36,962 nucleotides of DNA, from the NCBI GenBank assembly GCA_947628405.1, contig CANQZR010000004.1:1-36962 (forward strand), read 5' to 3'. The notes beneath the pieces were generated by a model that had not been told where the DNA came from, made no database searches, and saw nothing but the letters and a program-made list of their open reading frames with translations. Below, in pieces: positions 29,728 to 36,962 of this stretch. Position 1 is the first letter of the stretch. Every line of letters begins with the position of its first letter. Both the position numbers and the translations under genes were made by a program. This stretch comes from an uncultured Clostridia bacterium. Lineage in GTDB: Bacteria; Bacillota; Clostridia; Oscillospirales; Ruminococcaceae.

Positions 29728-29991
29728 ATGACTGAATTGACCTTATTTGCTTTGTTCAAAAGCAAAATAAATGAGCTGTCGGATAGTATCAAAAAGATCA
29801 GTGAGGAAACTTTCAGCGGCAGCTATAATGACCTGACAGACAAACCGGATCTCTCTAATTTTGCAGACAACGATAGTGTGAAAGCTGTTTCCGATTCTGT
29901 TGACGAACTTAAACAAGCTATAGAGGATTTCGTTGCTGCAAGTGATCTGGAAGCTACAGATGAAGAGATAAATGAAATAATGTCCGATTAA
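29728..29991 (+). CDS. Small fibre/coiled-coil protein
   Basis: GSYNDLTDKPDLSNF motif common in fibre proteins; RBS GGACGTG. Confidence 0.5.
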   Translation: MTELTLFALFKSKINELSDSIKKISEETFSGSYNDLTDKPDLSNFADNDSVKAVSDSVDELKQAIEDFVAASDLEATDEEINEIMSD

Positions 29992-30005
29992 CAGAGGTGA
30001 AATAA

Positions 30006-30458
30006 ATGATAGACCAATTAAAACAAACTTTGAAAAAATTCAGAGAAGCAATGGACAAGAAAATTACAGAATCTTCTCCTTTTTCCAACGATAGTTTCTT
30101 GTTATACAAAATAATCACTGAAAGTAATATTGATGACTTGAATAATCTGGAGCAACCGGGGTTTTATTATATTGATTCAAATTCAATAACAAAAATAAAA
30201 AATACACCCCCAGACATCAGATCCTGTATAATATTGGTGCTAAGGTATGGTGTCCATGATACACCAAATCATACTCATGTTACTATTCAGGTTGCTTTTT
30301 CAGTTTTGTTAGGAAATTCTGAAATACTTTTTCGGCAAATGAACAATCCAAACGGTCAAGAAGATGTGTGGCTTAATTGGCAGCAAATCCAAACCACAGA
30401 AGTTCAAACTGTATCTTCCGATGAAGAATCGTCTGACGAAAGCATGGAAATAAATTGA
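30006..30458 (+). CDS. Tail fibre protein with pyocin-knob-like region
   Basis: LNNLEQPGFYYIDSNS...FRQMNN...VWLNWQQI pattern. Confidence 0.5.
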   Translation: MIDQLKQTLKKFREAMDKKITESSPFSNDSFLLYKIITESNIDDLNNLEQPGFYYIDSNSITKIKNTPPDIRSCIILVLRYGVHDTPNHTHVTIQVAFSVLLGNSEILFRQMNNPNGQEDVWLNWQQIQTTEVQTVSSDEESSDESMEIN

Positions 30459-30476
30459 CAAAGGATAGTGTCTGTT

Positions 30477-30866
30477 ATGTTTACAATAATTGACAAATGC
30501 GGCATGAAAGTTATCCGTCTTACTCGAGGAGACAGTGCCGAAATCTCAACGACACCGCAGGACAACAGCAAAACAGCAGTCAAATTGTCCGAGAATGACT
30601 GTGTGTTGTTTACCGTAGGTTCTCCAAGTGGTAATATTTACATAAAACGAGTTCTTACAAGTTCAGACGCTGATGAGAGCGGTGATCTGATTTTCAGACT
30701 CTCCCCTGCCGACACCAAGGATATGCAGCCATTCTGTTATATGTACTCATTTGCCTATATGCCGAACAAAGGTGCAGATGTGTACACCTATGATATAGGG
30801 GTGTTTGAATTAATGCCGGCTGTGAGTACGGTGGACAATATAGAGGTGGATAATGAGCGTATATGA
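30477..30866 (+). CDS. Phage appendage/baseplate-associated protein, unknown
   Basis: 129-aa ORF, ATG at 30477. Confidence 0.45.
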   Translation: MFTIIDKCGMKVIRLTRGDSAEISTTPQDNSKTAVKLSENDCVLFTVGSPSGNIYIKRVLTSSDADESGDLIFRLSPADTKDMQPFCYMYSFAYMPNKGADVYTYDIGVFELMPAVSTVDNIEVDNERI

Positions 30867-31014
30867 AAGTATTATGGCAGGACTTCATGAAGCACTGGAA
30901 TATGCCAAAGGCGAACGGGATTTGAGAATGGTCGTTGTGGAAGTGGTGCAGAGGGAGGAAAATAAACCTAATTTAGGTGAGTGCAACGGACTTGATGAAG
31001 AATCCAAGATTTAG
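30853..31014 (+). CDS. Small ORF (53 aa), regulator/antitoxin-like N-terminus
   Basis: MSVYESIMAGLHEALEYAKGERDLRMVVVEVVQREENKPNLGECNGLDEESKI*; overlaps preceding stop. Confidence 0.4.
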   Translation: MSVYESIMAGLHEALEYAKGERDLRMVVVEVVQREENKPNLGECNGLDEESKI

Positions 31015-31016
31015 TA

Positions 31017-31046
31017 TTGACATTATTGTGACTTATATTGTATAAT
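31017..31046 (+). promoter_or_regulatory. Consensus sigma70/sigmaA promoter
   Basis: TTGACA (31017-31022) - 18 nt - TATAAT (31041-31046). Confidence 0.7.
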
Positions 31047-31074
31047 ATATATGAGAACTTACGGAGGTGTTTAT

Positions 31075-31308
31075 ATGAAAATCAGACGTCGGAAGAAAAT
31101 CAACAATATAATATTAAAATCGTCTATGAAGCCGCTCTTGTCAAGACCTAATATAGGCGAAAAAGTTATAGCTCAGGCTTTTGCAGACAATATGATAAAA
31201 GATAATGCCCTCCGCAAAAAAAATAAAGCACCTATCGCAAAATATGATTTAGATACTCAAAGAGCATATCTTGAATACCCTGACGGAAGACGTGTATACA
31301 GTGATTAA
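31075..31308 (+). CDS. Small basic hypothetical protein
   Basis: ATG at 31075, upstream GGAGGTG. Confidence 0.5.
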   Translation: MKIRRRKKINNIILKSSMKPLLSRPNIGEKVIAQAFADNMIKDNALRKKNKAPIAKYDLDTQRAYLEYPDGRRVYSD

Positions 31309-31435
31309 ACCAAAAATTTATGATAATTCTCTTGATGCTCCATTTAGAATTTACAAAAAGTACCACGGAGACAACATTCAATCGAATGAAGTTTGGTCAG
31401 AAGAAGATATTCGGTCTTTGATCTTAGGCAAATAA
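31301..31435 (+). CDS. Small hypothetical protein (44 aa)
   Basis: GTG start overlapping previous stop: VIKPKIYDNSLDAPFRIYKKYHGDNIQSNEVWSEEDIRSLILGK*. Confidence 0.4.
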   Translation: MIKPKIYDNSLDAPFRIYKKYHGDNIQSNEVWSEEDIRSLILGK

Positions 31436-31456
31436 AGTGTAAAGTAAATAAAGTTT

Positions 31457-31494
31457 ACAGGGTATCCCACTACAAATGGGTACCCTGTTTTTTT
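31457..31494 (+). terminator. Rho-independent terminator at prophage right end
   Basis: ACAGGGTA...TACCCTGT stem then T7. Confidence 0.85.
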
Positions 31495-31614
31495 ACAAAA
31501 TATTACAAGTAAAAAAGCACAGGCAAACATTTGTGCCAAATTGTAAATATTTGGATATTTAACACAAATCTTTGTCCGTTTTTAGCAACTACATTTAAGA
31601 CGTTTGGTTGTATA

Positions 31615-31640
31615 ATTAAGTTTGAGCGACTATACTTAAT
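31615..31640. other. Candidate prophage attachment junction (attL/attR)
   Basis: Inverted repeat ATTAAG/CTTAAT at the point where the amidase frame is lost and phage-side sequence begins. Confidence 0.45.
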
Positions 31641-31806
31641 GCATACTGCCGTGTCCTGCATCAAGCACTATAACATAATCATTTTCTTCAATTACGTTAT
31701 CGACCGTTACCACTTCGTCGAGCTGCACAGCCGCATAGCATATCACTCCGACACAGGCAAGAAATGTAAGAATTACAAATGCTACGTTCCATTTTATTCT
31801 TCTCAT
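31636..31806 (-). pseudogene. 5' fragment of host N-acetylmuramoyl-L-alanine amidase (Amidase_3/CwlD-like) disrupted by prophage
   Basis: MRRIKWNVAFVILTFLACVGVICYAAVQLDEVVTVDNVIEENDYVIVLDAGHGSMH*: signal anchor plus VIVLDAGHG catalytic-motif start, then abrupt stop; GGAGG RBS. Confidence 0.7.
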
Positions 31807-31874
31807 AGTATTCCTCCAACAGCTTGTTTTATTGTATACTATGAAAGAAAAACAGCTTGTATGACAGCAAATGC

Positions 31875-32447
31875 TTATTTTTTATAGAAAACTATCTTTT
31901 TGATGTCCACATCATTATACGTCAGAATATAAGTAACTACTATAGTTGCCGGCTGTATCAGCACAAGCAGCGTAATACCTGCCATTCCAAGCCACGAAAC
32001 AGACGATATAGCTATATCTCCGGTAAACATGGTCACAAAAGGACGCAGCCACATATTTAACATAAGATAATAATTAAAAATATCCGGCAGAACATTCAGC
32101 TTGCTCAAATACAGGCATATCAGCATGATATAGCTGAAAATGGGTGCGGATACTGCCATTTTAACTGGCATATACTTGTCATATTCAGAGTTATGGAATT
32201 TTACAACATTTTTATCGCGCTTTGCGGCGTAATGCGCCCAGTTAAAATATAACCCCATGGTTATAATAAGAGTACATAAGGCAATAAACATTCTGAATAT
32301 CAGAAGCTGTCTCATTATTATAGCTGTAGCTGTACAGATAAAAAAGCACATGAAATTTCCGAGAAACCAATACCCTATTCCTTTTGCACATCTTTCGGCA
32401 AAATTTTCCTTTTTGTTTGAAATAAATCTTTCAGACATTGTGTTCAT
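31875..32447 (-). CDS. Multi-pass membrane protein, host
   Basis: 190 aa with several hydrophobic helices. Confidence 0.6.
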   Translation of the reverse strand: MNTMSERFISNKKENFAERCAKGIGYWFLGNFMCFFICTATAIIMRQLLIFRMFIALCTLIITMGLYFNWAHYAAKRDKNVVKFHNSEYDKYMPVKMAVSAPIFSYIMLICLYLSKLNVLPDIFNYYLMLNMWLRPFVTMFTGDIAISSVSWLGMAGITLLVLIQPATIVVTYILTYNDVDIKKIVFYKK

Positions 32448-32624
32448 TCCCTTTCAAACTTTCTTATCATATTATACAGTATTTCCGTGAAAATTTCAAT
32501 ATAAATCCCTCAAATAAATTTTACTGACCAAGCAATAATAATATCAGGCAGCGCCGCAAAAAGATCGTATAATATCTGCGGTCTTTTGCAGCGCTGTTTG
32601 ATTTTCAGGAAAGGAATGAAATAT

Positions 32625-33053
32625 ATGGCAGATCAAAGCAAGCTTTATAATGCGCTTTACCAGAATGCTGAAGTCGGAACAGGTTCAATAAAGAAAATAT
32701 TTCCCAAGGTACACGATACAAAACTGCGCGGTGAGCTTAGAATGCAGCTTTCTAACTACAGCAGCCAGACAAACACGCTTACAAACCAGATGAAAGCACG
32801 AAATATGACTCCCAAACCGGTTTCAAAAATGGCAAAAGCTATGATGTCAATGGGCATTACAATGAATTGTGCAAGAGACAACTCTACACAGCATATTGCA
32901 GAAATGCTGATCCAAGGGACCAATATGGGCGTTATAAAGATAAACAAAGCCTTGAACCGTTCAGTTACCGCCGAGCCTGAACTGATACAGGAAGCTAAGG
33001 ATATGCTTTCAAAGGAACAACACTATATAGATAATCTTAAAAGCTATCTTTGA
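32625..33053 (+). CDS. Hypothetical helical protein (142 aa)
   Basis: ATG at 32625, AGGAATG upstream; helical composition. Confidence 0.55.
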   Translation: MADQSKLYNALYQNAEVGTGSIKKIFPKVHDTKLRGELRMQLSNYSSQTNTLTNQMKARNMTPKPVSKMAKAMMSMGITMNCARDNSTQHIAEMLIQGTNMGVIKINKALNRSVTAEPELIQEAKDMLSKEQHYIDNLKSYL

Positions 33054-33074
33054 CCGAAAGGCAGGGTGAATATA

Positions 33075-33266
33075 ATGTACAAAAACCTTATAAAACATGG
33101 GAATTACGCTCAGATAGACGTAAACAACCCACAGCAGATAAACGGAAAATATTATACAAACATCATCACAGATAATATAACTCTGCCGGACGGCAGCGTA
33201 GTCAATGCGCATGAAGAAAATGCCGAAATAGCCAGAAAAGAAGTTGACAATATTCGTTTATCATAA
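33075..33266 (+). CDS. Small hypothetical protein
   Basis: ATG at 33075; ends just before terminator. Confidence 0.45.
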   Translation: MYKNLIKHGNYAQIDVNNPQQINGKYYTNIITDNITLPDGSVVNAHEENAEIARKEVDNIRLS

Positions 33267-33294
33267 AAAAAGGGGCGTAAAGTTTTCGCCCCTT
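33265..33294. terminator. Bidirectional terminator between + strand genes and V-ATPase operon
   Basis: A-rich, AAGGGGCG/CGCCCCTT stem. Confidence 0.75.
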
Positions 33295-33299
33295 ACATA

Positions 33300-33947
33300 T
33301 TATATTCTGGATCTTTTCTTTACAATATACTTCTTTTTGGTCAGTTTTTGCGCTTTTATTACCTTCATGCGTGAAAATTCTTCACGCTCTTTTTCTTCAA
33401 GGCTGTTTGTAATAAATTTAACTATCCCTTCATAACGCGGAATAACTATATTCTGCAAAGCATTTGCCCTTGTCTGAGTCTTGCGTATGGAATTTGTCAG
33501 TCTGTATATGCTGTTCTCCACTTCTGCAAGGGTAACTGACATATATTTTGCCTTTTCAAAGCAGATATATGCCATATCAACGTTTGAATCGGTATATTGC
33601 AATCCGTAATTTAAGACGGGCTTTTGTTCTTCTATTGATATTTTCGGAAGCTCACAGCCCATTACGCTGCGGCTTGAAAGAGTCAATGAATTTTCCTCAG
33701 GGACAGCATAGGCAATATTCTCGATCACTCCTTGTGAAATATTGGCGATCTGCAAGGCCGAATAGGCTCTGCGATAAGTTTCTTCTATAGTGCCTCGCAT
33801 AGCTTTAGCCTTATCCACAAGAGACATAAGCTCTCTTACAAGAATATTTCTTTTTTTATCCAGAAGTTCATAACCGACCTTTGCAAGTGAAAGCGACTTC
33901 TGAGCGTTAAGCAGATTACCTTTTGTAGGAAACACCTGTTCAGCCAC
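33300..33947 (-). CDS. ntpD: V-type ATP synthase subunit D
   Basis: PTKGNLLNAQKSLSLAKVGYELLDKKRNILVRELM... typical subunit D; gene order A-B-D. Confidence 0.9.
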   Translation of the reverse strand: MAEQVFPTKGNLLNAQKSLSLAKVGYELLDKKRNILVRELMSLVDKAKAMRGTIEETYRRAYSALQIANISQGVIENIAYAVPEENSLTLSSRSVMGCELPKISIEEQKPVLNYGLQYTDSNVDMAYICFEKAKYMSVTLAEVENSIYRLTNSIRKTQTRANALQNIVIPRYEGIVKFITNSLEEKEREEFSRMKVIKAQKLTKKKYIVKKRSRI

Positions 33948-33977
33948 ACATAACGCCTCCTTTCATAGGATCATATC

Positions 33978-35372
33978 TTATTCAAACAATTCCGCAGCGT
34001 GAGGATCATATTTTTCCTCAAGAAGTTTTTCATTTACACGGTCAAGAGCGGCTTTAGGAAGCAGAGAAAGAAGTTTCCAGCCCAGATCAAGAGTTTCATC
34101 TATTGATCGGTTCTCATCAGGACGCTGGGTAATAAAATACTTCTCAAACATTTTTCCGAAATTCATATAAGATTTATCAAGTTCGGACAGTTCATCCTCA
34201 CCTATTACCGAAGCAAGTGCCCGTGCATCCATAACTTTCGCATAGCAGGCAAAAAGCTGATTGGACACATCGGCATGATCTGAACGAGTGTAACCCTCGC
34301 CTATTCCGTCTTTCATCAGACGTGAAAGTGACGGCAGCACAGATATCGGCGGATAAACTCCCGTCTGATCGAGTCCCCTGTCCAGAACTATCTGTCCCTC
34401 TGTGATATATCCCGTAAGGTCAGGAACAGGGTGAGTAATATCATCATTGGGCATTGTAAGAATAGGTATCTGAGTGACCGAGCCTTCCGAACCCTTTATT
34501 ATTCCTGCACGCTCATAAAGCGAAGCAAGATCCGAATACAGATATCCCGGAAAGCCTTTACGTCCGGGGATCTCTCCCTTTGATGATGAAAATTCACGAA
34601 CCGCTTCGGCATAGGAAGTCATATCCGTAAGAATTACCAGAATATGCATATTCTTTTCAAATGCAAGATATTCGGCAGCCGTGAGAGCGCATCGCGGCGT
34701 AAGTATACGCTCAATGATAGGGTCATTTGAAAGATTAAGGAACATAACGACTTTCTGAAGAACGCCGCTTTCTTCAAAACTTCTTCGGAAATAGTCGGCG
34801 ACGTCATTTTTTACACCCATAGCCGCAAAGACAACGGCAAAATCCTGTCCGCTGTTCTCGGCGATCTTAGCCTGACGGACTATCTGCACCGCAAGTTTGT
34901 TGTGAGAAAGTCCCGAACCGGAAAAGATAGGCAGCTTTTGTCCTCTGATAAGTGTCATAAGTGCGTCTATTGAAGATATTCCGGTATGGATATAATTCCT
35001 CGGATATGCTCTTGACACAGGATTAAGCGGCTTGCCGTTTATATCGGCAGTCTTTTCGGCAAATATTTCGCCCAGACCGTCAATAGGACGTCCTGCGCCA
35101 TTGAAAATTCGTCCAAGTATCTCCGGTGAAAGAGGCATTTCCATAGGTTTTCCCATAAAACGGGTCTTTGTGTTTTTAAGTGAAAGACCGTTAGTTCCCT
35201 CAAATACTTGAAGAACTGCTTTTCTGCCGGATATTTCTACAACTCTGCCTATTCTTTTTGTACCGTCATCAAGGCGTATCTCCGTTACTTCATCATAAGA
35301 AACGCCTTCCACATTGTCAAGAACAACAAGAGGTCCGTTTATTTCGCTTAATCCTATATATTGTAAGCTCAT
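33978..35372 (-). CDS. ntpB: V-type ATP synthase subunit B
   Basis: [24 protein letters not shown]...[14 protein letters not shown]...[14 protein letters not shown]...[32 protein letters not shown]. Confidence 0.95.
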   Translation of the reverse strand: MSLQYIGLSEINGPLVVLDNVEGVSYDEVTEIRLDDGTKRIGRVVEISGRKAVLQVFEGTNGLSLKNTKTRFMGKPMEMPLSPEILGRIFNGAGRPIDGLGEIFAEKTADINGKPLNPVSRAYPRNYIHTGISSIDALMTLIRGQKLPIFSGSGLSHNKLAVQIVRQAKIAENSGQDFAVVFAAMGVKNDVADYFRRSFEESGVLQKVVMFLNLSNDPIIERILTPRCALTAAEYLAFEKNMHILVILTDMTSYAEAVREFSSSKGEIPGRKGFPGYLYSDLASLYERAGIIKGSEGSVTQIPILTMPNDDITHPVPDLTGYITEGQIVLDRGLDQTGVYPPISVLPSLSRLMKDGIGEGYTRSDHADVSNQLFACYAKVMDARALASVIGEDELSELDKSYMNFGKMFEKYFITQRPDENRSIDETLDLGWKLLSLLPKAALDRVNEKLLEEKYDPHAAELFE

Positions 35373-35387
35373 TCATATGACCTCCTT

Positions 35388-36962
35388 TCACGCTTCAGCA
35401 GTAATTTTTTTAAGCTGCTGTCCTATCTCAACGTTAAGCATATTGAACATTTCCGGCTTATCATTGGGAATATCATACTTCATTTTTATAACTTTTTCAA
35501 ATATTCCTGTCTCCGTTATTGCGCTTACCGGTATTCCGGAAGCAACTGCCTTTTTACATTTATCATAAAGAGTAAGTATAATTTCCATCATTCTGAACTG
35601 CTTGTCAAGCGGAACATAGGTATCGTCCTTATGATAAGCATTCTGCTGAAGAAATCCTACTCTTACAACTCTTGCGATCTCAATAACCAGTTTCTGATCT
35701 TCCGGAAGAACATCTGAACCGATAAGTTTTACTATCTCCATCAGCTTATTTTCTTCAAGCAGGATATTTGAGATGCTCTGACGATATTTAAGAAAATCAA
35801 TGCTGACATTTTCGTCATAATAGTTTGTCAGATCGTCTATATATTCGGAATAACTGTCATTCCAGTTTATAGCAGGATAATGACGCGCATAAGCAAGAGA
35901 TTTATCCAAAGCCCAGAAACACCGTACAAAACGCTTTGTGTTCTGCGTAACAGGCTCGGAAAAGTCAGAACCCTGCGGAGATACAGCTCCTATTATAGTT
36001 ACCGAACCCTCTGCTCCGTTAAGTGACTGAACATACCCCGCCCGTTCATAGAACTCAGAGATCCTTGACGGAAGATATGCCGGAAAACCCTCTTCAGCAG
36101 GCATTTCTTCAAGACGTCCGCTTATTTCACGGAGCGCTTCCGCCCAACGTGAAGTTGAATCAGCCATTATAGCAATATGATATCCCATATCCCTATAATA
36201 TTCCGCAAGAGTTATTCCCGTATATATCGACGCTTCACGCGCAGCAACAGGCATATTTGACGTATTGGCTATAAGGACCGTTCTGTCCGTAAGAGCCTTT
36301 CCCGTTCTCGGGTCAACAAGTTCGGAAAATTCTTCAAGAACTTGCGTCATTTCGTTGCCTCGTTCTCCGCAGCCTATATAAACGATGATATCAGCGTCAC
36401 ACCATTTTGCAAGCTGATGCTGTGTCATTGTCTTGCCCGTTCCGAAGCCGCCCGGTACAGCCGCAGTACCGCCTTTTGCAATAGGAAGTATGGTATCTAT
36501 TATTCTCTGACCGGTAATAAGCGGTTTACTTATAGGCAGACGTTCTTTAAACGGTCTGCTTTTTTTGATAGGCCATTTCTGACATAAGGTCAGTTCATGT
36601 ATTTCTCCGGTTTCGGTCCTTATCTTTACAACATTATCATTGACAGAATACTGACCGTTTTCAGCCGTCCATATTACCTTTCCCGACAAATTCGGAGGGA
36701 CCATACAGCGATGCTCTATAACAGGCGTTTCGGGACAGGTCGCATAAATATCTCCGCCGCTGAGCTGATCTCCTTCCGAAACGGTTATCGTTACATCATA
36801 TTTTTTATAAGTATCAAGAGCCGAAACATTTGCTCCCTCAGAAATAAATGCTCCGCTCAGCGCTTCGATCTGCTTTAAAGGGCGCTCGATCCCGTCAAAA
36901 ATGTTTGAAAGTATTCCGGGGCCGAGTGTAGCCGACATAGGCATACCGCTGCCTTCGACCGG
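35388..36962 (-). CDS. ntpA: V-type ATP synthase subunit A, C-terminal part (5' end outside window)
   Basis: [16 protein letters not shown]...[18 protein letters not shown]...[43 protein letters not shown]; frame open to window end. Confidence 0.95.
   Translation of the reverse strand, partial: PVEGSGMPMSATLGPGILSNIFDGIERPLKQIEALSGAFISEGANVSALDTYKKYDVTITVSEGDQLSGGDIYATCPETPVIEHRCMVPPNLSGKVIWTAENGQYSVNDNVVKIRTETGEIHELTLCQKWPIKKSRPFKERLPISKPLITGQRIIDTILPIAKGGTAAVPGGFGTGKTMTQHQLAKWCDADIIVYIGCGERGNEMTQVLEEFSELVDPRTGKALTDRTVLIANTSNMPVAAREASIYTGITLAEYYRDMGYHIAIMADSTSRWAEALREISGRLEEMPAEEGFPAYLPSRISEFYERAGYVQSLNGAEGSVTIIGAVSPQGSDFSEPVTQNTKRFVRCFWALDKSLAYARHYPAINWNDSYSEYIDDLTNYYDENVSIDFLKYRQSISNILLEENKLMEIVKLIGSDVLPEDQKLVIEIARVVRVGFLQQNAYHKDDTYVPLDKQFRMMEIILTLYDKCKKAVASGIPVSAITETGIFEKVIKMKYDIPNDKPEMFNMLNVEIGQQLKKITAEA

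Noticed and set aside
31064-31072. Another GGTGTTTA occurrence
   Set aside because: Part of the ribosome-binding region (GGAGGTGTTTATATG) of the 31075 gene.

Overview
The window is the right part of a Firmicutes (Oscillospiraceae/Clostridia-like) siphovirus-type prophage, about 1-31630, followed by host chromosome with a minus-strand V-type ATPase operon (subunits D, B, A). Prophage order on +: 3' end of the major tail protein with an Ig-like domain; small ORFs and a RusA-like resolvase; an accessory island with several minus-strand genes; tail and tape-measure genes; baseplate and receptor-binding genes, including two BspA-like LRR proteins; GH25+M15 endolysin; LLH-type holin; small right-end ORFs. 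The right boundary appears to lie inside a disrupted host cell-wall amidase gene (Amidase_3 type) read on the minus strand.

The main finding is an apparently split and permuted tape-measure gene. The TP901-like N-terminal half (14586-18362) stops two codons into a sequence with the conserved group I intron core (P, Q, R and S elements; P3, P4, P7, P8 and P9 can be paired by eye). No matching 3' exon follows the intron. Two paralogous tape-measure C-terminal ORFs lie upstream instead (6387-8444 and 9828-13427). Neither has a recognisable RBS. Both begin exactly at G|GTGTTTA, and the intron's predicted guide sequence (18370-18379, TAAACACGCC) can base-pair across the predicted ligated junction GGT|GTGTTTA, in frame. 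This suggests a trans- or back-spliced (permuted intron-exon) gene with alternative 3' exons. A recombination relic of a cis-spliced gene is the main rival explanation. Everything here was read by eye; no folding program, homology search or expression data were available.
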